DNA from: Marisediminicola sp040546025
GTDB taxonomy: Bacteria; Actinomycetota; Actinomycetes; Actinomycetales; Microbacteriaceae
Length of the DNA: 64,000 nt
Assembly (NCBI RefSeq): GCF_040546025.1
Contig: NZ_JBEPNA010000002.1
Span: 231,377 to 295,376 of the forward strand
Reading direction: 5' to 3'
The notes beneath the pieces were generated by a model, which saw only the letters and a program-made list of their open reading frames with translations, did not search any database and was not told the origin of the DNA. Positions 34,785-43,715 of the stretch are shown piece by piece. Each line of letters begins with the position of its first letter. Position 1 is the stretch's first letter. Made by a program: the position numbers and the translations under genes.

Positions 34785-36209
34785 ATGTTCCGTGATTCTT
34801 CCGAGGTGCTCGCCTTTATCAAGGACACCGACGTCAAGTTTCTTGATATCCGCTTCACCGACCTCCCCGGTGTGCAGCAGCACTTCAACATTCCCGCATC
34901 GACCGTGGACGAGGAGTTCTTCTCCGTCGGGCAGATGTTCGACGGCTCCTCCATTCGCGGCTTCGCCTCGATTCACGAGTCCGACATGCAGCTCATCCCC
35001 GATGTGACGACCGCGTACATCGACCCCTTCCGCAACGAGCGCACGCTCATCATGATCTTCGACATCTACAACCCGCGTAACGGTGAGATCTACCACCGCG
35101 ACCCGCGCCAGGTCGCCAAGAAGGCCGAGAAGTATCTCGCCTCGACAGGCATCGCCGACACCGCGTTCTTCGCTCCCGAAGCCGAGTTCTACATCTTCGA
35201 CGACGTTCGCTTCGATGTGAAGCAGAACTCCAGCTTCTACTCCGTCGACTCCGACGAGGGTGCCTGGAACTCGGGCCGCGTCGAAGAGGGCGGCAACCTC
35301 GCCAACAAGACCCCCTTCAAGGGCGGCTACTTCCCGGTGAGCCCCGTCGACAAGCAGGCCGACCTGCGCGACGACATGAGCCTCAAGCTCATCGAGGCGG
35401 GCCTGATCCTCGAGCGCGCCCACCACGAGGTCGGCACCGGCGGCCAGGCGGAGATCAACTACCGCTTCGACACCATGGTGCACGCGGCAGACGACCTGCT
35501 CAAGTTCAAGTACATCGTCAAGAACACGGCCGAGCAGTGGGGCAAGACGGCGACGTTCATGCCGAAGCCGCTCTTCGGCGACAACGGCTCGGGCATGCAC
35601 ACCCACCAGTCGCTCTGGAACGACGGCAAGCCGCTGTTCTACGACGAAAGCGGATACGGCGGCCTGAGCGACCTGGCCCGCTGGTACATCGGTGGCCTGC
35701 TCAAGCACGCTCCGGCCGTCCTCGCGTTCACCAACCCGACGCTCAACTCGTACCGCCGCCTGATCCCGGGCTTCGAGGCCCCGGTCAACCTGGTCTACTC
35801 TGCCGGCAACCGGTCCGCGTCGATCCGCATCCCGATCACGGGGACGAACCCGAAGGCCAAGCGCATCGAGTTCCGCGCGCCCGACGCATCCGGCAACCCG
35901 TACCTCGCCTTCGCCGCCCAGCTCATGGCGGGCATCGACGGGATCAAGAACCGCATCGAGCCGCACGAGCCGGTCGACAAGGACCTCTACGAGCTCCCGC
36001 CCGAGGAGGCCAAGAACATCCCGCAGGTTCCCGGCAGCCTCGCCGAGGCCCTCGACGCCCTGGAGGCCGACCACGACTTCCTGATCGCCGGAAACGTGTT
36101 CACGCCCGACCTGATCGAGAACTGGATCGCGTACAAGCGCGAGAAGGAGATCATCCCGGCCGCGCAGCGCCCGCACCCGTTCGAGTTCGAGCTGTACTTC
36201 GGGGTCTAG
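34785..36209 (+). CDS. glnA: Type I glutamine synthetase (GSI-beta), 474 aa
   Basis: Main ammonium-assimilating enzyme, a dodecamer making glutamine from glutamate, NH3 and ATP. Motifs: MFDGSSIRGF, the metal-binding EAEFY, VGTGGQAEINYRFDT, NGSGMHTHQSLW, and a C-terminal KDLYELPPEE with the adenylylation Tyr modified by GlnE (encoded next). ATG at 34785-34787 with TTGGAG upstream; the frame is open 105 nt further but contains the GlnR box. A hairpin terminator follows. Regulation by GlnR (transcription) and GlnE (adenylylation) is expected. Confidence 0.96.
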   Translation: MFRDSSEVLAFIKDTDVKFLDIRFTDLPGVQQHFNIPASTVDEEFFSVGQMFDGSSIRGFASIHESDMQLIPDVTTAYIDPFRNERTLIMIFDIYNPRNGEIYHRDPRQVAKKAEKYLASTGIADTAFFAPEAEFYIFDDVRFDVKQNSSFYSVDSDEGAWNSGRVEEGGNLANKTPFKGGYFPVSPVDKQADLRDDMSLKLIEAGLILERAHHEVGTGGQAEINYRFDTMVHAADDLLKFKYIVKNTAEQWGKTATFMPKPLFGDNGSGMHTHQSLWNDGKPLFYDESGYGGLSDLARWYIGGLLKHAPAVLAFTNPTLNSYRRLIPGFEAPVNLVYSAGNRSASIRIPITGTNPKAKRIEFRAPDASGNPYLAFAAQLMAGIDGIKNRIEPHEPVDKDLYELPPEEAKNIPQVPGSLAEALDALEADHDFLIAGNVFTPDLIENWIAYKREKEIIPAAQRPHPFEFELYFGV

Positions 36210-36228
36210 ACTCCGCTCGCACGACACG

Positions 36229-36260
36229 AAGGGCCGCGCCTCGCGAGAGGGGCGGCCCTT
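36229..36260 (+). terminator. Hairpin terminator after glnA
   Basis: AAGGGCCGC pairs with GCGGCCCTT, continued by an inner CCTC/GAGG stem around GCGA. TTCCCC follows. It lies 19 nt after the glnA stop. Confidence 0.85.
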
Positions 36261-36281
36261 CCCCGTGTTGCGGAGGCTGAC

Positions 36282-36304
36282 GCTGGCTGGCTGGCTGGCT
36301 GGCT
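36282..36304. repeat. GGCT tetranucleotide tract
   Basis: About five and a half units of a 4-bp GCTG/GGCT repeat lie in the glnA-glnE gap, outside any supported gene. Confidence 0.9.
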
Positions 36305-36322
36305 GCTCCGCTCAGCAGCCGA

Positions 36323-36356
36323 GCGCCGAGTGTGCCCCCTCGCGCCGAGTGTGCCC
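36323..36356. repeat. 15-bp direct repeat with downstream inverted partner
   Basis: GCGCCGAGTGTGCCC occurs at 36323-36337 and again at 36342-36356. An inverted near-copy, GGCACGCTCGG, lies at 36386-36396, so the second copy could form an 11-bp stem with one mismatch. Confidence 0.8.
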
Positions 36357-36393
36357 GTTATTGCAAGCACCCACGGCGCCAACAGGCACGCTC

Positions 36394-36447
36394 GGTGGAC
36401 TTGGTGGACTCGGTGGACTTGGTGGAGTCGGTGGAGTCGGTGGTCCG
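36394..36447. repeat. 9-bp tandem repeat, six units
   Basis: Units GGTGGACTT, GGTGGACTC, GGTGGACTT, GGTGGAGTC, GGTGGAGTC, GGTGGTCCG. The rest of the 36261-36539 gap shows no gene. An open plus-strand frame here has no ribosome site and a composition unlike neighbours. Confidence 0.9.
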
Positions 36448-36539
36448 CACCCGTGTGAACGCGCGCGCGTGGCCGGGCATGCGCGGGCGTGGCCGCCACC
36501 ATGCGAGCACGCGGCTACGGCGGTGCCGGCGAAGCTCTG

Positions 36540-39491
36540 CTAGCCGTAGAAGCGCTTCTCGAACACCTGCCTGGCGAGCCGGGTCACCCGCAGGTAGTCG
36601 TCCTCGAGCTGGTTCGCCGACCCCGGCGGGTACTCCATGAGCCGGGCGATGCCCTCCAGCTGCGGACGGTCGATCGGCAACACGTCGGTCGTCCGCACCA
36701 TCCACAGGGTCATCGCCGACCGCACGCGGGAGGCGAAGATCCAGGCTGCGCGCAGCTTCGCCGCCTCCGCCTCGGTGATGAACCCCTCCTCGCAGACCGC
36801 GGCGAGGGCCGCGAGGGTCGATGTCGTGCGCAGCGACGGCAGGCGCGCACCGTGCTGGAGCTGGATGAGCTGCACGAGCCACTCGACGTCGCTGAGCGAA
36901 CCGCGTCCGAGCTTGAGATGCCTGGCCGGGTCGGCCGCTTGCGGCAGGCGCTCCGACTCCACTCTCGCCTTGATGCGCTTGACCTCGCGCACATCCTGCT
37001 CGGGGATGTCCTTGGGGTAGCGCACCTCGTCGGCGAGGGCCTCGAAATCGCGTAGCAGTGCTTCGTCACCAACAGCGGCCGTGGCGCGCAGGAGCGCCTG
37101 CGCCTCCCACGTGAGCGACCAGCGCTGGTAATAGGCGCGGTACGAATCGAGTGACCGCACCACCGGACCGTTCTTCCCCTCGGGGCGAAGGTTGATGTCG
37201 AGGTCGAGCGGCAGGCGGAGGTCCTCCGTCGAGGCGGTCAGCCGCGACACGATCGTCTCCGCCCGGGACTGGGCCTCGGCGCCGGATGCCGTTGTCGTGC
37301 GGTAGACGTAAATGACGTCGGCGTCCGATCCGAAGCCGAGCTCCCGGCCGCCGTAGCGGCCCATCGCGATGATCCCGAACTCGATCCCGTCGATGCCCCG
37401 GCGAGCGAGGTTGAGCATGCCGGTCAGCAGCGTCGTCGTGACATCCGCGAGGGCGCGGCCGAGGTGCTCGACGTCGATGAGCCCGAGAATGGCGGCGATT
37501 GCCAGGCGCAGCACCTCCCGCCGACGCGCGGTGCGCAGCGCGAGGGCGGCGGTCGCCGGGTCGTCGTGGCGGGAGATCGTGGCTGCCGCCTCGTCGAGGA
37601 GGGCATCGAGCGGCCGGGGGCTCAGCTCCTCCTCGTTTTCGAACCAGGCCGCGCCTTCGGGGATTCGCTCGAGAAGCACGCCGATGTAGCGGGCGGCCGA
37701 GAGCGCGTTCGTGAGCCGGTTCGCGGCGCCGGACGAGTCGCGGAGCATCCGGAGGAACCAGTAGGACTCCCCCAGGTCCTCGCTCAGGCGGCGGAAAGCG
37801 AGTAGCCCGTAGTCGGGGTCGGCGCCGGCCGCAAACCACTGCAGCATCACCGGCAGCAGGTGTCGTTGGATGGCGGCTCGGCGCGACACCCCGGAGGTGA
37901 GCGCCCGGATGTGCGAGAGCGCGCCCTTCGGATCTTGGAACCCGATCGCCGAGAGCCGAGCCGCGGCCTGGTCGCTCGTGAGGGAGATGCCGTCGTCTTT
38001 GAGGGCAGCCACGGCGCTGAGCAGCGGGCGGTAGAACAGCCGCTCGTGCAGCGACCGCACGGTCAGCTTCGTGCGGTTCCACTGGGCGCTGAGGTCGTCG
38101 GCGCTCGACGCGAGCCCGGTGCCCCGCGCCAACACACGCAGGCCCTCCCGATCGGTCGGCATGAGGTGGGTGCGGCGCAGCTTGGTGAGCTGAACCCGGT
38201 GCTCGAGCAGCCGCAGAAACCGGTAGTCGCGGGCGAACTCGGCCGATTCGGCCCGCCCGATGTAGCCCTGTTCGGCGAGCGAGACGAGGGCGGGCAGGGT
38301 GCCGGGCTGCCGCACCTCGGGGTCGGTCTGCCCGTGCACGAGCTGCAGCAGCTGGATGGTGAACTCGATGTCGCGCAGGCCGCCCGGGCCGAGCTTGAGC
38401 TGCCGATCGAGCTCGGCCGAGGGGATGTTCGCGGTCACCCGCTCTCGCATCCGCTGCACCGACTCGACGAAGTTCTCCCGCGCTGCGCTGCTCCACACCT
38501 TCGGCGCCACCGCGTCGACGTAGCGCCTGCCGAGGTCGGCGTCGCCGGCGAGGCACCGCGCCTTGAGCAGGGCCTGAAACTCCCAGCTCTTGGCCCACCT
38601 GTCGTAATAGGCCACGTGCGACTCGAGCGTGCGGACGAGCGCGCCGTCCTTGCCCTCCGGGCGCAGATTGGCGTCGACCTCCCACAGTTCCGGCTCATTG
38701 CCGTAATCGTGCACGGCGCGGGTCGCGGCCATCGCGAGCTTCGTCGCGATCTCGACCGCCCTGCCGGTGTCGAGCACTCCAGAGCCCTCGGCCACGAAGA
38801 TCACATCGACATCGCTGATGTAGTTGAGCTCGCGCGCGCCAGCCTTGCCCATCCCGATGATCGCGAGGCGACTCGCCGCGACCTCGTCGGGCGGGTAGGT
38901 CGAGACGGAGCGGGCCACGGCGATCGCGGCCTCGAGCGCCGCGCCGGCGAGGTCGGCGAGAGCGGCGGCCACGGTGTCGACGGCGGCGAGCGGGTCGGGC
39001 CTCGACAGGTCCCAGGCGGTGAGCTGAACGAGGTGGCGGCGGTAGCGAATACGGAGGGCGGTGGATGCGGCGGGCTCGGCCAACCCCGCGACACCGTCGA
39101 CGGCCTCGACGGAGGCCAGTAGGTCGACGACGTACTCCTCGGCCGACGGCGGCCGCGGCAACGGCCCGATCAGGCTGTGCAGCTCGGCGGGTCGACGCTG
39201 CAGGAACTCCCCCAAGCCGGTTGATGCGCCGAGCACCCGGATCAGCCGCTCGGCGCTCTCGTCCGCGGCCAGCAGGGGCATCGCCTCGACTGGCGTGGTC
39301 CTCAGCAGCTGGGCGAGCGAGCGCAGTGCCAGATCAGGATCGGCGGCCGCGGCGAAGTGCGCCGCGATCTCGTCGAGACCGTGTTCCGTCGCGAGTTCGC
39401 CGAGCAGCGTGTTTGCCGCCGTGAGTTCGGCGAAGCCGAGCTTCGCTAATTCGGTGAGCGTACTGGGGTGCCTCGGCATCCTCGCCTGCAC
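36540..39491 (-). CDS. glnE: Bifunctional glutamine synthetase adenylyltransferase/deadenylase, 983 aa
   Basis: Adenylylates and deadenylylates GlnA to tune glutamine synthesis to nitrogen supply. Two nucleotidyltransferase domains are visible: N-terminal (deadenylase) IGMGKAGARELNYISDVDVIFV and C-terminal (adenylylase) MGRYGGRELGFGSDADVIYV, each with the G-x-D-x-D metal motif, plus DANLRPEGKDG and DINLRPEGKNG. Length fits actinobacterial GlnE. The GTG at 39489-39491 is chosen; an ATG 12 nt downstream (MPRHPSTL) is an alternative. It follows glnA2 by 23 nt on the same strand, so probably one operon. Confidence 0.94.
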   Translation of the reverse strand: MQARMPRHPSTLTELAKLGFAELTAANTLLGELATEHGLDEIAAHFAAAADPDLALRSLAQLLRTTPVEAMPLLAADESAERLIRVLGASTGLGEFLQRRPAELHSLIGPLPRPPSAEEYVVDLLASVEAVDGVAGLAEPAASTALRIRYRRHLVQLTAWDLSRPDPLAAVDTVAAALADLAGAALEAAIAVARSVSTYPPDEVAASRLAIIGMGKAGARELNYISDVDVIFVAEGSGVLDTGRAVEIATKLAMAATRAVHDYGNEPELWEVDANLRPEGKDGALVRTLESHVAYYDRWAKSWEFQALLKARCLAGDADLGRRYVDAVAPKVWSSAARENFVESVQRMRERVTANIPSAELDRQLKLGPGGLRDIEFTIQLLQLVHGQTDPEVRQPGTLPALVSLAEQGYIGRAESAEFARDYRFLRLLEHRVQLTKLRRTHLMPTDREGLRVLARGTGLASSADDLSAQWNRTKLTVRSLHERLFYRPLLSAVAALKDDGISLTSDQAAARLSAIGFQDPKGALSHIRALTSGVSRRAAIQRHLLPVMLQWFAAGADPDYGLLAFRRLSEDLGESYWFLRMLRDSSGAANRLTNALSAARYIGVLLERIPEGAAWFENEEELSPRPLDALLDEAAATISRHDDPATAALALRTARRREVLRLAIAAILGLIDVEHLGRALADVTTTLLTGMLNLARRGIDGIEFGIIAMGRYGGRELGFGSDADVIYVYRTTTASGAEAQSRAETIVSRLTASTEDLRLPLDLDINLRPEGKNGPVVRSLDSYRAYYQRWSLTWEAQALLRATAAVGDEALLRDFEALADEVRYPKDIPEQDVREVKRIKARVESERLPQAADPARHLKLGRGSLSDVEWLVQLIQLQHGARLPSLRTTSTLAALAAVCEEGFITEAEAAKLRAAWIFASRVRSAMTLWMVRTTDVLPIDRPQLEGIARLMEYPPGSANQLEDDYLRVTRLARQVFEKRFYG

Positions 39492-39514
39492 TTTCTTCTC
39501 GGGCGACCCTGGGG

Positions 39515-40852
39515 CTAGAGCATCTCCAGATTGCTCTTGAGCTCGTACGGGGTCACCTGGGCGCGGTAGTCGCGCCATTCCTGCCGCTTGTTCAGCAGCA
39601 CGTAATTGAAGACGTGCTCGCCGAGGGTCTCGGCGACAAGCTCCGACTCCTCCATGAGCGACACGGCACGGTCGAGGCTCGCGGGAAGCTGCTTGTAGCC
39701 GAGCGCCTTGCGTTCGGCATCCGAGAGACTCCACACATTGTTCTCCGCCTCCGGGGGCAGCTCGTACCCGTTCTCAATACCCTTGAGCCCGGCCGCGAGC
39801 ATGAGCGAGTAGGCGAGGTAGGGATTTGCGGCGGAGTCGATCGCGCGGTACTCGACGCGGGCGCTCTGTCCCTTGTTGGGCTTGTACAGCGGAACTCGCA
39901 CGAGAGCGGAGCGGTTGTTGTGGCCCCAGGTGACGAAGCTCGGTGCCTCGTCGCCGCCCCAGAGCCGCTTGTAGGAGTTCACGAACTGGTTCGTCACCGC
40001 GGTGATCTCCGGCGCGTGCGTGAGCAGGCCGGCGATGAACTGGCGGCCGATCTTCGACAGCTGGTACTGGGCACCGGCCTCGAAGAACGCGTTGGTATCG
40101 CCCTCGAAGAGCGACATGTGGGTGTGCATGCCCGATCCCGGCGCGTCGGCGAGTGGCTTCGGCATGAAGGTCGCGTAGACGCCCTGCTCGATCGCCACCT
40201 CTTTGATGACGGTGCGGAAGGTCATGATGTTGTCGGCGGTGGTCAGGGCGTCGGCGTAGCGCAGGTCGATCTCGTTTTGACCCGGACCGGCCTCGTGGTG
40301 GGAGAACTCGACCGAGATGCCGAGGTCCTCGAGCATCCGCACCGAGCGGCGACGGAAGTCGTGCGCCGTGCCCCCGGGCACGTTGTCGAAGTAGCCTGCC
40401 TTGTCGACCGGCTGGGGCCCTTTCGGGCCGTATTGGGAGCTCTTGAGAAGGTAGAACTCGACCTCGGGATGCGTGTAGAAGGTGAAGCCGCGGTCGGCCG
40501 CCTTCGCGAGCGTGCGCTTGAGCACGTTGCGCGGGTCGGCGACGGCGGGCTGACCGTCCGGGGTCGTGATGTCGCAGAACATGCGCGCGGTCGGGTCGAC
40601 CTCGCCGCGCCAGGGCAGGATCTGGAAGGTCGTGGGGTCGGGGTGGGCGAGCACGTCGGCCTCGTAGGCGCGTGTCAGCCCCTCGATCGCGGAGCCGTCG
40701 AATCCGAGACCCTCGGCGAAGGCGCCCTCCACCTCGGCAGGCGCGATGGCGACCGATTTGAGGGTGCCGACCACGTCGGTGAACCAGAGCCGGATGAACT
40801 TGACTCCCCGCTCTTCGATCGTGCGAAGAACGAAGTCACGTTGCTTGTCCAT
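39515..40852 (-). CDS. glnA2: Glutamine synthetase GlnA2-type (GSI-alpha), 445 aa
   Basis: Second type I glutamine synthetase. GLGFDGSAIEGL, PEVEFYLL (metal Glu), EAGPGQNEIDLRY, GSGMHTHMSLF and NPYLAYSLMLAAG are typical. It lacks the adenylylated NLYDLPPEE-type loop of GlnA (ENGYELPPEAENNVW instead) and is 29 residues shorter. GlnA2 proteins in actinobacteria may have other substrates (for example gamma-glutamylpolyamine synthesis in Streptomyces); which applies here is unknown. Operon with glnE; divergent from nadE. Confidence 0.92.
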   Translation of the reverse strand: MDKQRDFVLRTIEERGVKFIRLWFTDVVGTLKSVAIAPAEVEGAFAEGLGFDGSAIEGLTRAYEADVLAHPDPTTFQILPWRGEVDPTARMFCDITTPDGQPAVADPRNVLKRTLAKAADRGFTFYTHPEVEFYLLKSSQYGPKGPQPVDKAGYFDNVPGGTAHDFRRRSVRMLEDLGISVEFSHHEAGPGQNEIDLRYADALTTADNIMTFRTVIKEVAIEQGVYATFMPKPLADAPGSGMHTHMSLFEGDTNAFFEAGAQYQLSKIGRQFIAGLLTHAPEITAVTNQFVNSYKRLWGGDEAPSFVTWGHNNRSALVRVPLYKPNKGQSARVEYRAIDSAANPYLAYSLMLAAGLKGIENGYELPPEAENNVWSLSDAERKALGYKQLPASLDRAVSLMEESELVAETLGEHVFNYVLLNKRQEWRDYRAQVTPYELKSNLEML

Positions 40853-40908
40853 TGGCCCCTCATCGTCGCGTACGGGGCGAAGTGCCCACCGCTATTAGGC
40901 TACTGGCT

Positions 40909-42642
40909 ATGCCCCGACTCCGCTTGGCACTCGCCCAGACCAACCCCATCGTCGGCGATCTGGCGGGAAACGCTGAGCAGGTTGTCGCTGCCGCCCGGGC
41001 CGCCGCAGCGTCAGGCGCCGACATCCTCGTGACCGGCGAGATGGCCCTGGCCGGGTACCCGATTGAGGACCTCGCCTCCCGGCCCGCGTTCCTGGCGAGA
41101 TGCCGCGACGCCGTGCCCGCTCTCGCGAAGAAGCTCCAGGATGCCGGACTCGGCGACCTTGTTGTCATCGTGGGCCACCCCGACGGACCGTTCGAACCTC
41201 GGCTGCTCGGCACGAGCAGTGCGCCCACCGCGATCGCCCAGAACTGCGCCAGCGTGCTGCAGCACGGCCACACCAAGGCGAGGTATGCCAAGCACCACCT
41301 GCCCAACTACTCCGTGTTCGACGAGTACCGGGTATTCATCCCCGGCGACGAGCTCCTCGTGCTGCGGATGCGGGGTGTCGACGTCGCCGTCATCGTCTGC
41401 GAGGACCTCTGGCGCGACGGGGGCCCCCTCGGCCGGGTGCTCGAGGCGGATGCCGGCCTGCTCGTCGTCCTCAACGCCTCGCCGTTCGAGCGGGACAAGG
41501 ATGAGGTGCGACTCCCCCTCGTCACTCGTCGGGCCGTCGAGACCAACACGACCGTCGCCTACGTGAACCTGGTGGGCGGTCAGGACGATCTCGTCTTCGA
41601 CGGCGACAGCGTCGTCGTCGACGGAACAGGAGACATCCTCGCCCGGGCGCCGCAGTTCGTCGAGCATGTTCTCGTCGTGGACGTCGACCTCGAGCCGGCG
41701 AACCTGGGGGCCGAGCTCCCCGACAACGTGCGCCGGGTGAACCTGACCGTGCCGGAGCACCGCGGCACCTCCCTCGACCGGGATGTTGCGACGCTGCCGG
41801 ATGATCGCGAACAGCTGTGGAACGCCCTTGTTCTCGGGCTCCGCGACTATGTGGGCAAGAACGGCTTCCCCTCCGTGGCGCTGGGCCTCTCCGGCGGAAT
41901 CGACTCCGCCGTCTGCGCTTCGCTCGCCGCCGACGCGATCGGCGCGGACCGGGTCTTCGGCGTGTCGATGCCGAGCCGGTGGAGCTCCGACCATTCCCGG
42001 TCGGATGCCGACGACACCGCCGAGCGTATCGGGCTGCACTACTCCGTCGAGCCCATCGCCGACCTGGTGCTCCCGATCGAGCACCAGCTCAGCCTCACCG
42101 GTGTCGCGGCCGAGAACGTGCAGGCGCGCGTGCGCGGCATCATCCTCATGTCCCTGTCGAACGCGAACGGGCACCTCGTGCTCACGACGGGCAACAAGAC
42201 CGAACTCTCGGTGGGCTACTCGACGATGTACGGCGATTCGGTCGGCGGCTTCGCCCCGCTCAAGGACGTTCCGAAGCTGCTGGTCTGGGAGCTCGCCCGC
42301 TGGCGCAACCAGCACGCGACGGCTCTCGGCGAAACCCCGCCGATCCCGGAGAGCTCGATCGCGAAACCGCCGTCGGCGGAGCTCCGGCCGGGCCAGACCG
42401 ACCAGGACTCCCTCCCGCCGTACGAGGTGCTGGACGGCATCCTCGACGCGTATATCACGAACGCGCTCGGCCGGGAGGACGTGATCGGCCTGGGCTTCGA
42501 TGAAGAGACGGTCGATGCCGTCGTGAAGCTCGTCGACCGCTCGGAGTGGAAGCGCCGCCAGGGCGCCATCGGCCCGAAAATCTCGGGCATGGCGTTCGGC
42601 CGCGACCGGCGCCTGCCGATCACGTACCGCCCCAGCCACTGA
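40909..42642 (+). CDS. nadE: Glutamine-dependent NAD+ synthetase, 577 aa
   Basis: Final step of NAD synthesis. N-terminal nitrilase-fold glutaminase (residues 1-270) with the Glu-Lys-Cys triad in GEMALAGYP, ARYAKHHLPN and VAVIVCEDLW. C-terminal synthetase with the PP-loop LGLSGGIDSAV and TTGNKTELSVGYSTMYGD. TAGGCT (40896-40901) lies 7 nt before the ATG (leaderless). panB starts 16 nt after the stop, so they form an operon. Confidence 0.95.
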   Translation: MPRLRLALAQTNPIVGDLAGNAEQVVAAARAAAASGADILVTGEMALAGYPIEDLASRPAFLARCRDAVPALAKKLQDAGLGDLVVIVGHPDGPFEPRLLGTSSAPTAIAQNCASVLQHGHTKARYAKHHLPNYSVFDEYRVFIPGDELLVLRMRGVDVAVIVCEDLWRDGGPLGRVLEADAGLLVVLNASPFERDKDEVRLPLVTRRAVETNTTVAYVNLVGGQDDLVFDGDSVVVDGTGDILARAPQFVEHVLVVDVDLEPANLGAELPDNVRRVNLTVPEHRGTSLDRDVATLPDDREQLWNALVLGLRDYVGKNGFPSVALGLSGGIDSAVCASLAADAIGADRVFGVSMPSRWSSDHSRSDADDTAERIGLHYSVEPIADLVLPIEHQLSLTGVAAENVQARVRGIILMSLSNANGHLVLTTGNKTELSVGYSTMYGDSVGGFAPLKDVPKLLVWELARWRNQHATALGETPPIPESSIAKPPSAELRPGQTDQDSLPPYEVLDGILDAYITNALGREDVIGLGFDEETVDAVVKLVDRSEWKRRQGAIGPKISGMAFGRDRRLPITYRPSH

Positions 42643-42658
42643 ATCAAGGGAGACCTCC

Positions 42659-43495
42659 ATGACCGATTCCACCGCGGCGGCGACCCAGGCCGGCCTTCGA
42701 AAGGTGCGCACGCGCCACTTTCAAGGCGCGAAGAACAGCGGAATCACGATCACCGGGCTCACGAGCTACGACATGCTCACCGCGGCGATCTTCGACAAGG
42801 CGGGGATCGACTTCCTCCTCGTCGGCGACTCCGCGGGCAACAACGTGCTCGGCTTCGACACGACCCTCCCGGTCACCGTTGACGAGCTCATCCCGCTCAC
42901 CCGGGCCGTCGCCGGAGCAGTCTCCCGCGCGTTCGTGATCGCCGACATGCCGTTCGGCTCCTACGAATCGAGCCCGGAGCAGGCCCTGCACACCGCCTTC
43001 CGATTCATGAAGGAGACCGGCGCGCACGCCGTCAAGCTCGAGGGCGGGGTGCGCAGCGCGGAGCAGATCCGCCGCATCGTCGAGGCCGGAATCCCGGTCA
43101 TGGCCCACATCGGATTCACCCCTCAAAGCGAGCACGGGCTCGGCGGCCACATGATCCAGGGCCGAGGGGCGGGCGCCGATGCGCTGCTTGCCGACGCCAT
43201 CGCGGTGCAGGATGCCGGGGCTTTCGCGGTCGTGCTCGAGATGGTGCCGTCTGCCGCGGCGAAGCGCGTGACCGAGACGATCAGCATCCCGACGATCGGC
43301 GTCGGCGCGGGCCCCCACGTCGACGGACAACTCCTTGTCTGGACCGATTGGGCCGGCCTGACGACCGGACGCATCCCCAAGTTCGTCAAGCAGTACGCGA
43401 ACCTCAACGGGGTGCTGACGGATGCCGCGAAGGCCTACATCGCCGACGTCGGCTCCGGCAGCTACCCCGCCACGGAACACGAATACGAGGAGTAA
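42659..43495 (+). CDS. panB: 3-methyl-2-oxobutanoate hydroxymethyltransferase, 278 aa
   Basis: First committed step of pantothenate synthesis, using 5,10-methylene-THF. Landmarks: ITGLTSYDMLTAAIFDKAGIDFLLVGDSAGNNVLG (metal Asp), ADMPFGSYESS, KLEGG, MAHIGFTPQSE and the catalytic Glu in VVLEMVPS; GIGAGP-like VGAGPHVDGQLLVW. AGGGAGA lies 8 nt before the ATG. Co-transcribed with nadE. No panC or panD is visible nearby. Confidence 0.95.
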   Translation: MTDSTAAATQAGLRKVRTRHFQGAKNSGITITGLTSYDMLTAAIFDKAGIDFLLVGDSAGNNVLGFDTTLPVTVDELIPLTRAVAGAVSRAFVIADMPFGSYESSPEQALHTAFRFMKETGAHAVKLEGGVRSAEQIRRIVEAGIPVMAHIGFTPQSEHGLGGHMIQGRGAGADALLADAIAVQDAGAFAVVLEMVPSAAAKRVTETISIPTIGVGAGPHVDGQLLVWTDWAGLTTGRIPKFVKQYANLNGVLTDAAKAYIADVGSGSYPATEHEYEE

Positions 43496-43507
43496 CCCTC
43501 GCGGCCG

Positions 43508-43681
43508 CTACCTGCCGTCGCGCGCATCCTCCTCTGCCCATTTGCGGGCGCGCTCGGCGATGATCTGCGGGGCGCGCGCGGCATCCTCCTTCGAGTCGAA
43601 TGGGCCGTCCCGGTCGCTGCCGAGCGACTGAGCACCCTCCTCGACCTCGCCCGTTCTGCGGTTGTAGTACCACTGCGTCAT
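43508..43681 (-). CDS. Small conserved SPOR-like/WW-type protein next to map, 57 aa
   Basis: Begins MTQWYYNRRTGEVEEG and continues SDRDGPFDSKEDAARA and ERARKWAEEDARDGR. This pattern (aromatic start, T-G-E-V-E, G-P-F/Y-D-S-x-E-E-A) matches tiny proteins in Micrococcales annotated as SPOR-domain-like and found beside map. Start ATG 43679-43681 with GGGAGG 5 nt upstream. Divergent from map with 34 nt between starts. Function unknown. Confidence 0.8.
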   Translation of the reverse strand: MTQWYYNRRTGEVEEGAQSLGSDRDGPFDSKEDAARAPQIIAERARKWAEEDARDGR

Positions 43682-43715
43682 GGCTGCCTCCCTTGGTCAA
43701 CTTACAATTGAGCCT

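Noticed and set aside
36265..36543. Plus-strand 92-codon frame across the glnA-glnE repeats
   Set aside because: It is a translation of the 4-bp and 9-bp repeats (LGG units), has no ribosome site and ends against glnE.
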